From NCBI RefSeq assembly GCF_007066085.1, contig NZ_CP041405.1:6231501-6295500 (forward strand): DNA of 64,000 bases, in the 5' to 3' direction. Below, piece after piece: positions 32,546-41,230 of this stretch. The notes beneath the pieces are model-generated. The model was not told the DNA's origin. It saw only the letters and a list, made by a program, of their open reading frames with translations, and did no database searches. The stretch's first letter is position 1. The number at the start of each line of letters is the position of its first letter. A program made the translations under genes and the position numbers. The DNA comes from Paenibacillus thiaminolyticus (GTDB lineage: Bacteria; Bacillota; Bacilli; Paenibacillales; Paenibacillaceae).

Positions 32546-33160
32546 ATGGGGCCTTGGCTCTATGTAGCGCTGCTGGGGGCGGTCCTTGTCGTGCTTGGTC
32601 TGCTCAGGCCGAGAACAGGGAACGACAGCACCGAGCTCCAGCGCAATATGGAGGAGACGCTCGAGCATTATATGCGAGAGCTGGAAACGGATAATGAAAA
32701 ATTAATCAGCATGGTTGAGCGGATGAAAAATGAGGGGCAGATGACGGATGAGGCGTTGAGGAAGCGAATTGACCAGCTTGAGCAAAGATGGAGCCGAAGC
32801 GAGGAACGGAATGCGGCTTTGGAAGCGCGGGTGGCGGAGCAGCAGGCGGTCCGCTTGTGGAACACACAAGCTCCCGCGCCGCAGATGGAGGAAGCTGACC
32901 AGCCGGTCCCGCAGTATTCGATGCCGGCGGAAGCAGCTCCCCTTCCTCCGGAGGCGGACCCCATCCCCGATGCGGAAGCGGAAGCTCAAGCGGACTCCGA
33001 GGCGCCGGAGCCCCCTTCGATCCGCAGCCGGTACCCGGAGCTGTTCGCTTTGGCCGATGATCAGGTGCCGGCGGGCCGGATTGCCGAGCGGCTATCCATG
33101 CCGATAGGCGAGGTTCAGCTTATTATCCAGCTTGGAATACAGGAGGGCGGCCGTGTTTAA
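32546..33160 (+). CDS. SwrB-like / DUF6115 membrane-anchored protein
   Basis: The 204-residue protein has one N-terminal membrane helix (about 3-20, PWLYVALLGAVLVVLGLL), a Glu/Arg-rich coiled coil (about 28-90), an acidic Pro/Ala-rich linker (about 100-155), and a conserved-looking C-terminal helical motif RYPELFALADDQVPAGRIAERLSMPIGEVQLII that resembles a small helix-turn-helix. This layout matches B. subtilis SwrB, which promotes basal-body maturation and lies after sigD. ATG 32546 is 6 nt after AAGGAGGTG. Confidence 0.75.
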   Translation: MGPWLYVALLGAVLVVLGLLRPRTGNDSTELQRNMEETLEHYMRELETDNEKLISMVERMKNEGQMTDEALRKRIDQLEQRWSRSEERNAALEARVAEQQAVRLWNTQAPAPQMEEADQPVPQYSMPAEAAPLPPEADPIPDAEAEAQADSEAPEPPSIRSRYPELFALADDQVPAGRIAERLSMPIGEVQLIIQLGIQEGGRV

Positions 33161-33740
33161 AGAACGTCGGTTTCTTATCGGACTTGGCGCAGGGGTGATT
33201 ATCGGCAGCCTGCTGCTCCAGCTGACGCTCATCGGCGAGCGCGCAGCCGAGCCGCTGACAGAGGCGGAACTTCGCAGAGAGGCGGAACGGGCCGGTTATG
33301 AGCTAATTCCGCAAGGCGCGATGGCGGACGGAACGCCCGAAGGCGGAGGCGCCGCTCAGCCGCCAACGCCTGCAAGCGGCGGAGCGCCCTCGAAGGAGGA
33401 GGGCGCCGAGAAGAAAGCGGCCGGCGGCAGCGGCCAGGCGGCGAAGCCGGGATCATCCGCGGAGAAGAAGCAGGACCCTCCCCCTGCGGAGAAGAAGCAA
33501 GCTCCTCCCCTCACGGAGGAGAAGCAGGAGGCGAAGATCAAGGTGGCCTACGGCAGCGGCTCCCGGGATATCGCCAAGCAGTTGGCTGACGCGGGAATCG
33601 TCGAGAGCGCGGAGGAGTTCGAACGCTATGTTGCCAAGCAGAAGAAGCAAGGGAAGCTGCGCACCGGCACGTTCCTGTTCCCGGTTCCCTCCACGATGGA
33701 GGAAGCGCTTCGCATCCTGACGAGCAAGCCGAATGGCTAG
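33153..33740 (+). CDS. Membrane-anchored MltG-like LysM-domain protein without catalytic domain
   Basis: The 195-residue product has an N-terminal membrane helix (about 7-27, FLIGLGAGVIIGSLLLQLTL), a low-complexity Pro/Lys/Ala/Gly linker (about 55-130), and a C-terminal domain (about 132-195) resembling the LysM-like part of endolytic transglycosylase MltG: IKVAYGSGSRDIAKQLADAG, an EEFERYVAK helix, TGTFLFPVPSTMEEALRIL. The MltG catalytic domain is absent. GTG 33153 follows AGGAGGG and overlaps the upstream gene by 8 bp. It could be a wall-binding partner of the SwrB-like protein. Confidence 0.7.
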   Translation: MFKERRFLIGLGAGVIIGSLLLQLTLIGERAAEPLTEAELRREAERAGYELIPQGAMADGTPEGGGAAQPPTPASGGAPSKEEGAEKKAAGGSGQAAKPGSSAEKKQDPPPAEKKQAPPLTEEKQEAKIKVAYGSGSRDIAKQLADAGIVESAEEFERYVAKQKKQGKLRTGTFLFPVPSTMEEALRILTSKPNG

Positions 33741-33754
33741 CTTGCCAAAAGTGG

Positions 33755-33783
33755 TTGCAACCCATGGGTCATTATGGTATATT
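33755..33783 (+). promoter_or_regulatory. Sigma-A promoter of rpsB
   Basis: TTGCAA (33755-33760), a 17-bp spacer and TATATT (33778-33783) form a good housekeeping promoter. Transcription would start near 33790, giving a leader of about 120 nt before rpsB. Confidence 0.65.
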
Positions 33784-33789
33784 AATTGA

Positions 33790-33909
33790 CGGTGTTAAGA
33801 ACACACGCCGATCAATTTCTGCAAGGGTGCTCTGTCTCATTGTAGCAGAGTCTTGAAGGAAGATGACATCGGCGGAGGACAAATAACCATATTGGGAGGT
33901 GCAGTGAAG
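33790..33909 (+). promoter_or_regulatory. rpsB mRNA leader, possible S2 autoregulation
   Basis: The roughly 120-nt untranslated leader contains a hairpin (CTCTG 33830-33834 with CAGAG 33846-33850) and lesser pairings before GGGAGGTG (33894-33901). S2 represses its own message in several bacteria; a binding structure here is inferred from length and folding only. Confidence 0.35.
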
Positions 33910-34608
33910 ATGGCAGTTATCTCCATGAAGCAGCTGTTGGAAGCTGGGGTACACTTCGGTCACCAGACTCGTCGTTGGAACCCGAAAATGGACAAATATA
34001 TCTTCACCGAACGTAACGGCATTTACATTATTGACTTGCAAAAGACAGTGAAAAAAGTCGAGGAAGCTTACAATTTCGTAAAATCCCTCGCGGCTGAGAA
34101 TGGGACAATCCTGTTCGTCGGCACGAAGAAGCAAGCTCAAGATTCCGTCAAGGAAGAAGCAGAGCGCTGCGGAATGTACTACATCAACCAACGCTGGTTG
34201 GGCGGTACGCTCACGAACTTCCAGACGATTCAGAAGCGTATCGATCGCCTGAAGCTGCTGGAATCGATGGAGCAGGACGGCACATTCGAAGTGCTGCCTA
34301 AGAAAGAAGTTATCTTGCTCCGCAAAGAGCAAGAGCGTCTGGAGAAATTCCTGGGCGGTATCAAAAACATGAAGGGCTTGCCAAGCGCATTGTTCGTCAT
34401 CGATCCTCGCAAAGAGCGCATCGCAGTGGCGGAAGCTCGCAAATTGGGCATCCCAATCGTAGGTATTGTTGACACGAACTGCGATCCGGACGAAATCGAC
34501 TACGTTATCCCTGGTAACGACGATGCGATCCGCGCAGTCAAGCTGCTCACTTCGAAAATGGCTGACGCTGTTGTCGAAGCGCATCAAGGCGAAGAAACAT
34601 CCGCGTAA
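33910..34608 (+). CDS. rpsB: 30S ribosomal protein S2
   Basis: This is S2 of the small subunit, 232 residues. Clear family segments are [20 protein letters not shown] at the N terminus, [13 protein letters not shown] in the middle and [20 protein letters not shown] near the C terminus. ATG 33910 follows GGGAGGTG; the in-frame upstream start at 33853 is within the leader. rpsB-tsf-pyrH-frr is the standard order. Confidence 0.98.
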   Translation: MAVISMKQLLEAGVHFGHQTRRWNPKMDKYIFTERNGIYIIDLQKTVKKVEEAYNFVKSLAAENGTILFVGTKKQAQDSVKEEAERCGMYYINQRWLGGTLTNFQTIQKRIDRLKLLESMEQDGTFEVLPKKEVILLRKEQERLEKFLGGIKNMKGLPSALFVIDPRKERIAVAEARKLGIPIVGIVDTNCDPDEIDYVIPGNDDAIRAVKLLTSKMADAVVEAHQGEETSA

Positions 34609-34637
34609 TATAGCGTCTTACATTTGGATGAACAAAT

Positions 34638-34680
34638 AAGGGTGGTTGGCAGGTGGTTCACCTCTCACCGCCCTTTTTTT
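34638..34680 (+). terminator. Terminator/attenuator between rpsB and tsf
   Basis: AAGGGTGG...AGGTG (34638-34655) folds back on CACCT...CCGCCCTT (34659-34674), and seven T residues (34674-34680) follow. Because tsf has no obvious own promoter, partial read-through that sets S2 above EF-Ts is likely. Confidence 0.8.
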
Positions 34681-34750
34681 AAGCTGTACGATAGCTTGAA
34701 TCCGCCCGGCACCATGCAGGGGCATATCTCATTGATGGAGGGAATTAGAC

Positions 34751-35404
34751 ATGGCAGTTAGTGCAGGTGCAGTTAAAGAATTGCGTGAAAAAACAGGCGC
34801 AGGTATGCTTGATTGCAAAAAAGCATTGGAGGAAGCAAACGGCGATCTGGAAAAAGCGGCTGAATTGCTTCGCGAGAAGGGCTTGGCGGCAGCAGCGAAA
34901 AAAGCGGGCCGCGTAGCTACGGAAGGCGTGGTTGAATCCTACATCCACGCTGGCGGACGTATCGGCGTGTTGGTCGAGATCAACTGCGAGACGGACTTCG
35001 TCGCGAAGACGGACCAATTCAAGGACTTCGCTCGCGACATCGCGATGCAAATTGCAGCGGCTTCCCCGAAATTCGTACGCCGCGAAGAAGTGCCTCAAGA
35101 AGAGATCGAGAAAGAAAAAGAAATTTTGAAGGCGCAAGCGCTGAACGAAGGCAAGCCTGAAAAAATCGTCGAAAAAATGGTCGAAGGACGCATCAGCAAA
35201 TATTTCGAAGAGTTCTGCTTGATGGAGCAATCCTTCATCAAGGATCCGGACAAGACAATCGAGACACTGCTTAACGAAAAGATCGCAGCGATCGGCGAGA
35301 ACATTTCGATCCGTCGCTTCGTTCGTTACGAGCTGGGCGAAGGCTTGGAGAAAAAAGAAGATAACTTTGTTGAAGAAGTAATGGCGCAAGCGAACTTGAA
35401 GTAA
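34751..35404 (+). CDS. tsf: Elongation factor Ts
   Basis: EF-Ts recycles EF-Tu by nucleotide exchange. The 217-residue protein begins with the UBA-like domain ([20 protein letters not shown]) and contains the exchange signature [23 protein letters not shown] lies upstream of the ATG. It is shorter than the E. coli form, as is common in Bacilli. Confidence 0.97.
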   Translation: MAVSAGAVKELREKTGAGMLDCKKALEEANGDLEKAAELLREKGLAAAAKKAGRVATEGVVESYIHAGGRIGVLVEINCETDFVAKTDQFKDFARDIAMQIAAASPKFVRREEVPQEEIEKEKEILKAQALNEGKPEKIVEKMVEGRISKYFEEFCLMEQSFIKDPDKTIETLLNEKIAAIGENISIRRFVRYELGEGLEKKEDNFVEEVMAQANLK

Positions 35405-35460
35405 TCCTCGCAACAGGATGCTTCCGTTCATAAGCTGCTAGCAATCAACAGACGCGCTGG

Positions 35461-35494
35461 AAAAGATGGAACACATAGTGTTCCTTCTTTTTTA
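35461..35494 (+). terminator. Terminator after tsf
   Basis: A perfect 7-bp stem GGAACAC/GTGTTCC (35468-35484) with a 3-nt loop is followed by TTCTTTTTT (35485-35493). A-rich bases before the stem extend it against the T tract. Confidence 0.7.
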
Positions 35495-35519
35495 GCACGT
35501 TGTCAAAAGTGGAGGGTAA

Positions 35520-36250
<731 letters not shown>

Positions 36251-36251
<1 letters not shown>

Positions 36252-36805
36252 TGCCACAATCGGTAAAGAAACACGCAGAAGAACGTATGGAAAAGGCAAT
36301 TGCAGCTTTGAAGCGCGATTTGGCTACATTACGTGCCGGACGTGCTTCCGCAGCGCTGCTTGATCGCATTCAAGTCGAATATTACGGGGCGATGACGCCG
36401 GTCAATCAATTGGCGAACATCAGCACGCCGGATCCGCGCACGCTGGTGATCCAGCCTTGGGACAAGAGCTCGCTGGGAGAGATCGAGCGCGCGATCATGA
36501 AGTCGGATCTCGGCTTGACGCCGGTCAGTGACGGCTCTATCATCCGCCTTGCCATTCCGGCATTGACTCAGGAGCGCCGTGCGGAGCTTGTGAAGCAGAC
36601 GAAGAAATTCGGCGAAGACGCGAAGGTCGCGATTCGCAACATCCGCCGCGACGCGAACGACGATATCAAGAAGCTGGAAAAAACCGATATTTCGGAAGAT
36701 GAATCCCGCCGTCATCAGGAAGATATCCAGAAGACGACGGACAAATATATCGCGGAAGTCGATAAAGTATTGGCAGCAAAAGAAAAAGACATTATGGAAG
36801 TCTAA
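36251..36805 (+). CDS. frr: Ribosome recycling factor
   Basis: RRF splits post-termination ribosomes with EF-G. The 184-residue protein shows [20 protein letters not shown], the [20 protein letters not shown] segment and the long C-terminal helix ending in [10 protein letters not shown]. It starts at GTG 36251 using the last base of the pyrH stop, so translation is coupled. Confidence 0.97.
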
Positions 36806-36838
36806 TGAAGGCGCACCGCAATGTGCGACATCTTTATG

Positions 36839-36870
36839 CCCCTCCGCACGGTGGGGTTTATTGTCTTTTT
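36839..36870 (+). terminator. Probable terminator after frr
   Basis: CCCCTCCG (36839-36846) pairs with CGGTGGGG (36849-36856) apart from one T-T mismatch, and the T-rich TTTATTGTCTTTTT follows. A second small hairpin (CGCAC/GTGCG) precedes it. The 2-nt loop implies the inner pairs open, so efficiency is uncertain. Confidence 0.5.
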
Positions 36871-36908
36871 CCGGTGCCGGTTCTTATCAACAGGTTGGAG
36901 GAGACCGA

Positions 36909-37676
36909 ATGATTAAGCGATTCCAAGCGTGGGTGCAGCGCAGGAAGGATAGACTGGGGCCTGAACTGCTGCCGGACAATATCCCACATCATGTGGCGAT
37001 CATTATGGACGGCAACGGACGTTGGGCGAAGAACCGCGGATTGCCGCGTGTCGCAGGACACCATACGGGGATGAAAGCGGTGAAACGCGCCACCATCGCT
37101 GCCAATGACATCGGAATCAAAATACTGACCCTGTACGCTTTTTCCACAGAGAACTGGGTGCGCCCGAAAGAAGAAGTGGACTTTCTGATGAAGCTTCCCC
37201 AAGAGTTTCTCGCCATTGAGCTTGATGAACTGGTAGAGAAGAACGTGCAAGTGCGCATGATGGGCTATCGGGACCGCCTTCCCAATCATACGCTTACGGC
37301 GATGGAAGAAGCCGTGGAGAAAACGAAGAATAATACGGGACTCATACTCAATTTTGCGTTGAATTACGGCGGGAAGCGGGAATTGATCGAAGGCTTCCGG
37401 GAGATTGCCCGGGACGTGGCTGCGGGCGCGGTAAGGCCGGATGATATCGACGAGGAGTTGATTCATCAGCATCTGTTGTCCAGCAGCTTGCCGGATCCGG
37501 ATCTGCTGATTCGCACCAGCGGGGAACAGCGGCTCAGCAATTTCATGCTATGGCAGCTGGCCTACAGCGAGCTGTGGTTTACCGATTTGTACTGGCCCGA
37601 GTTCACGGAACGGGATTTGAAGGAAGCTGTGCTGGAGTATCAGCGCCGAACCCGGAGATATGGCGGATTACAATAA
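36909..37676 (+). CDS. uppS: Undecaprenyl diphosphate synthase (cis-prenyltransferase)
   Basis: UppS makes the C55 lipid carrier for wall polymers. The 255-residue protein has the catalytic IIMDGNGRWAKNRGLPRVAG (Asp34), FSTENWVRP, LNYGGKRELIEG and the C-terminal DLLIRTSGEQRLSNFMLWQL. ATG 36909 follows GGAGGAGA; a longer in-frame ORF from inside frr has no supporting site. Confidence 0.97.
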   Translation: MIKRFQAWVQRRKDRLGPELLPDNIPHHVAIIMDGNGRWAKNRGLPRVAGHHTGMKAVKRATIAANDIGIKILTLYAFSTENWVRPKEEVDFLMKLPQEFLAIELDELVEKNVQVRMMGYRDRLPNHTLTAMEEAVEKTKNNTGLILNFALNYGGKRELIEGFREIARDVAAGAVRPDDIDEELIHQHLLSSSLPDPDLLIRTSGEQRLSNFMLWQLAYSELWFTDLYWPEFTERDLKEAVLEYQRRTRRYGGLQ

Positions 37677-37694
37677 GTTGGAGGAACAGTCGTT

Positions 37695-38492
37695 ATGAAA
37701 CAGCGTATCGTTACGGGGCTTGCAGCCGGTATCGTATTCGGGGGACTGTGCGTCATGGGCGGCATGCCGTATGAGCTGCTGCTTCTCGCATTAGCCCTGA
37801 TTGGCTACTACGAGTTCGCCCGCATGCATCATTCCCGGCCCTTCGATCTCACATCCATCATCGGCTATGCTACGCTGCTTGCGGTGGCTGTGCCTTGGCA
37901 GCGCTGGTCCATCTCATGGCCGGTCTCGTTCGAGACGCTTCTATGGTTCAGCATGTTCATCCTGCTATGCATGACAGTATTGACCAAAAACCGGGTGCCG
38001 ATCGAGAACGCGGCCCAAATGTGGCTTGGGGCTTTCTATATCGGCATCGGATTCAAATATATGATGCTGACCCGCACTTCGATGGAGGAGGGGCTGTTCT
38101 GGACACTGCTGCTCTTCGCAGCCATCTGGTCCTCCGATATCGGAGCTTATTTCACGGGACGAGCCCTAGGGAAGCATAAGTTGTGGCCCGCCATCAGTCC
38201 GAATAAGACGGTGGAAGGGGCGCTCGGCGGGATCGCGGCATCGGTTATCGTGTCGCTCTTGTTCATACTCGCCCGGCCGGATCTTCTCGATTGGCGCACG
38301 GCGCTTGCGATCGGGGCTTTCGCGGCCGTCATCGGGCAGCTTGGCGATCTGATCCAGTCCGCCTACAAGCGAGTGCGCGGGGTGAAGGATTCAGGTACGA
38401 TTCTGCCCGGACACGGCGGCATCCTGGATCGCTGTGACAGCTGGATCGTCGTCTTCCCGTTCGTTCATCTGATCGGCTTGTTGGCGCTCTAG
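37695..38492 (+). CDS. cdsA: Phosphatidate cytidylyltransferase (CDP-DAG synthase)
   Basis: CdsA makes CDP-diacylglycerol, the precursor of all phospholipids. The 265-residue membrane protein has about seven hydrophobic helices and the family signature SAYKRVRGVKDSGTILPGHG followed by GILDRCDSW. GGAGG lies before the ATG. It is one of the uppS-cdsA-dxr-rseP group conserved across Bacillales. Confidence 0.96.
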   Translation: MKQRIVTGLAAGIVFGGLCVMGGMPYELLLLALALIGYYEFARMHHSRPFDLTSIIGYATLLAVAVPWQRWSISWPVSFETLLWFSMFILLCMTVLTKNRVPIENAAQMWLGAFYIGIGFKYMMLTRTSMEEGLFWTLLLFAAIWSSDIGAYFTGRALGKHKLWPAISPNKTVEGALGGIAASVIVSLLFILARPDLLDWRTALAIGAFAAVIGQLGDLIQSAYKRVRGVKDSGTILPGHGGILDRCDSWIVVFPFVHLIGLLAL

Positions 38493-38574
38493 CAAAAGGA
38501 CGGGGCAGATGGACAGGCAGTCCGGGCAACGAGCGGGCGAGCACATTAAATTAGATTGTAGATGAGGTGCAGGA

Positions 38575-39723
38575 ATGAAACGGATTGCAGTGCTTGGATC
38601 GACGGGATCCATCGGTACACAGACGCTGGACGTTGTCCGCCATCATGCGGACGAGTTCACGGTTGAGGCCTTGGCGGCAGGGCGGAATGCGGATGCCATC
38701 GTTCAGCAGGCGAAAGAATTCCGGCCTCGCAAAGTATCCGTTCAAGACCGGGAGACGGCGGAGCGGATCCGCCACGATCTTCCCGCCGGAACGGAGCTCT
38801 ATTTCGGAGACGAGGGCCTGATCGAAGTCGCGGCTGCCTCGGAAGCCGATACCGTCATTACGGCGGTCGTCGGCAGCGTCGGACTGGAATCGACCCTGGC
38901 CGCGATCGCCGAAGGCAAGAGCATCGGCCTGGCGAACAAGGAGACGCTGGTATCCGCCGGACATCTGGTGACCGAGCTCGCTGCGGACAAGGGTGTGAGC
39001 ATTCTGCCTGTGGACAGCGAGCATTCCGCCATCTTCCAATGCTTGAACGGAGAAACGGCCGCGGATGTGCATTCGATTACGGTAACGGCCTCCGGCGGAA
39101 GCTTCCGCAATTATTCGCGGGAGGAGCTGGAGAACGTGACGCTGGCGCAGGCGCTGAATCATCCGAATTGGTCGATGGGAGCGAAGCTGACCGTAGACTC
39201 GGCGACGATGGCGAACAAGGGCCTGGAGGTAATCGAGGCCCACTGGCTGTTCGGGATGCCGTATGACCGCATTCACGTCCTGATTCATCCGGAGAGCATC
39301 ATCCATTCCTTCGTGGAATATGTGGACGGCAGCATCATCGCCCAGTTGGGCGTGCCCGACATGCGGGTTCCGATACAATACGCGCTGACGTATCCCAAGC
39401 GTCTGGACAGCCCTGCGGCCCGCCTTAATTTGGCGGAGATCGGCAAGCTTCATTTCCGGGATATGGACTTCGAACGCTTTCCGATGATGCGGTGGGCCTA
39501 TGATTGCGGCCGTGCCGGCGGAACGGCGACCACCGTGTTCAACGCGGCGAACGAAGTGGCCGTGGCGCGCTTCCGGGAGGGCGAGATCAAGTTCCTCGAC
39601 ATTGAGCGCATCGTGTACGAGACCATTTCCGGACATGAGCGCATCGAGCATCCTTCGCTTGAAGAGATTAAGGAAGCGGATCAGCGGGCACGCGCGGAAG
39701 CACGGCAAATTTTACGGCCTTGA
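38575..39723 (+). CDS. dxr: 1-deoxy-D-xylulose 5-phosphate reductoisomerase
   Basis: Dxr carries out the first committed step of the MEP isoprenoid pathway, feeding UppS two genes upstream. The NADPH-binding GSTGSIGTQTLDVV is at residues 8-21, LANKETLVSAGH and PVDSEHSAIFQCL form the metal/substrate site, and FNAANEVAVARF lies near the C terminus. The 382-residue length is normal. ATGAGGTG supplies the Shine-Dalgarno. Confidence 0.97.
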   Translation: MKRIAVLGSTGSIGTQTLDVVRHHADEFTVEALAAGRNADAIVQQAKEFRPRKVSVQDRETAERIRHDLPAGTELYFGDEGLIEVAAASEADTVITAVVGSVGLESTLAAIAEGKSIGLANKETLVSAGHLVTELAADKGVSILPVDSEHSAIFQCLNGETAADVHSITVTASGGSFRNYSREELENVTLAQALNHPNWSMGAKLTVDSATMANKGLEVIEAHWLFGMPYDRIHVLIHPESIIHSFVEYVDGSIIAQLGVPDMRVPIQYALTYPKRLDSPAARLNLAEIGKLHFRDMDFERFPMMRWAYDCGRAGGTATTVFNAANEVAVARFREGEIKFLDIERIVYETISGHERIEHPSLEEIKEADQRARAEARQILRP

Positions 39724-39770
39724 TGGCATCAGGTGGATTCTCTTGTGCGGGATCGGAGAATAATGATAAT

Positions 39771-39845
39771 CTATAAGAGGTTGTTCAAAACGTCCGTTCT
39801 TCGAGTTCGGTGCTGAGAGCCGGTCTTCTTGAACATACGTTATAG
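39771..39845 (+). repeat. GTTCAA intergenic repeat, copy C (longest dyad)
   Basis: The outer ends CTATAA (39771-39776) and TTATAG (39840-39845) and the inner GTTCAA (39783-39788) and TTGAAC (39829-39834) are inverted, and GTCCG/CGGTC lies further in. This makes a 75-bp imperfect palindrome carrying the family core GAGGTTGTTCAAAACGTCCG. It lies between dxr and rseP. Confidence 0.7.
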
Positions 39846-39885
39846 GACAAGACCGCGACCCGAAACGTAAAGGAGGATGCATCGC

Positions 39886-41160
39886 GTGCAGATGGTGCAA
39901 ATTGTAATATTGACGATACTTGTCTTCTTCATCATCGTGACGATTCACGAGTGGGGACATTTTATCTTTGCAAAACGTGCGGGCATTCTTGTGAGAGAGT
40001 TCGCCATCGGGTTTGGTCCGAAAGTGTTCTCCCATACGCGCGGAGAGACCCGTTATACGCTCCGGCTGCTTCCGGTAGGCGGCTTCGTCCGGATGGCGGG
40101 GGATGATCCGGAGCTGGTGCAGCTGCAGCCCGGGCAGACGATAGCCGTTCGGCTGAAGGACAATCAAGTCGTGAAGCTGTATTTGGATCAGCTTGATATG
40201 CGCAAGCAAGTCGTCCGCGGCGAAGTGAAGGAGATCGATCTGGAGCATGCACTGAAGCTTACGATGGACGTGGAAGGGGAAGAAGTGACCTATGACGTTC
40301 ATCCGCAAGCGAAAATGATCGTCAAAGGCGAGGACTCGCAAATTGCGCCTTATAATCGACAGTTCGGCAGCAAGACGGTCGGACAGCGCGCGCTCTCGAT
40401 TTTCGCCGGGCCTCTGATGAACTTCGTGCTGGCGTTTATTCTGTTCGGAGCCTACATACAGATGGTCGGCATGCCGGTCGAGAACCCGTCGTATGTCAAG
40501 ATCGGCGATGTGAGTCCGAATATGCCTGCGGCGGAAGCGAATTTGCAGAAGGGCGATATTATCGAAAAGGTGAACGATTTCGCCGTCGGCGGCAACCGGG
40601 ACAAGATGATCGAGATCATCGAGAAATCGGAAGGCAAGCCGGTAGACATGACGATTGTCCGGGGAGATGAACGGTTCACCATCCAGCTAACGCCGGTGAA
40701 GGTGGAAGGCCAGGAAGGCGGCAAGGTCGGAATCGTGCCGGTATTCCCGACTCGCACCGCCACAATCGGAGAGACGTTCAAATATGCGGGCACGTCCATG
40801 GTCGATACGACACAGCGTATTTTCGAGGGCTTCCGCATGCTCATATTTGGCCAGTTCAGTCTGGATGATCTGGGCGGACCGGTGCGCACGTTCGAAGTCA
40901 CGGGACAGTTCGCGAAGCAGGGGATTGGCCAGCTCACCCTATGGACCGCCATTCTTAGCCTGTATCTGGGCATATTCAACCTGCTGCCCATTCCGGCATT
41001 GGACGGCAGCCGTCTTATCTTTCTCGGTATTGAAGGACTTCGCGGCAAGCCCGTCGATCCGAACCGGGAGAGCATGGTGCACTTCGTCGGCTTCGCCATG
41101 CTGATGCTGCTGATGCTGGCGGTGACCTACAACGATATATTGCGATTAGTAAAAGGTTGA
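39886..41160 (+). CDS. rseP: RseP/RasP site-2 intramembrane metalloprotease
   Basis: RasP cleaves anti-sigma factors, FtsL and leftover signal peptides inside the membrane. Zinc motif HEWGH is at residues 21-25 in the first membrane helix, a PDZ domain occupies about 185-275, and the second metal-site motif NLLPIPALDGSRL lies near residue 370 in a late helix. At 424 residues it matches the Bacillus enzyme. GTG 39886 is preferred (AAAGGAGG 9 nt upstream); ATG 39877 abuts that site. Confidence 0.95.
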   Translation: MQMVQIVILTILVFFIIVTIHEWGHFIFAKRAGILVREFAIGFGPKVFSHTRGETRYTLRLLPVGGFVRMAGDDPELVQLQPGQTIAVRLKDNQVVKLYLDQLDMRKQVVRGEVKEIDLEHALKLTMDVEGEEVTYDVHPQAKMIVKGEDSQIAPYNRQFGSKTVGQRALSIFAGPLMNFVLAFILFGAYIQMVGMPVENPSYVKIGDVSPNMPAAEANLQKGDIIEKVNDFAVGGNRDKMIEIIEKSEGKPVDMTIVRGDERFTIQLTPVKVEGQEGGKVGIVPVFPTRTATIGETFKYAGTSMVDTTQRIFEGFRMLIFGQFSLDDLGGPVRTFEVTGQFAKQGIGQLTLWTAILSLYLGIFNLLPIPALDGSRLIFLGIEGLRGKPVDPNRESMVHFVGFAMLMLLMLAVTYNDILRLVKG

Positions 41161-41230
41161 CTATCGGCACGATCATTGTTCGCAACAACATGGGCGATGG
41201 GGTTGTGTCTTCGGGAGGATTTTAACGGTT

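Noticed and set aside
36699..36908. 70-residue N-terminal extension of UppS running back into frr
   Set aside because: It would overlap the frr gene and the terminator; ATG 36909 has a good ribosome binding site and gives the normal family start.
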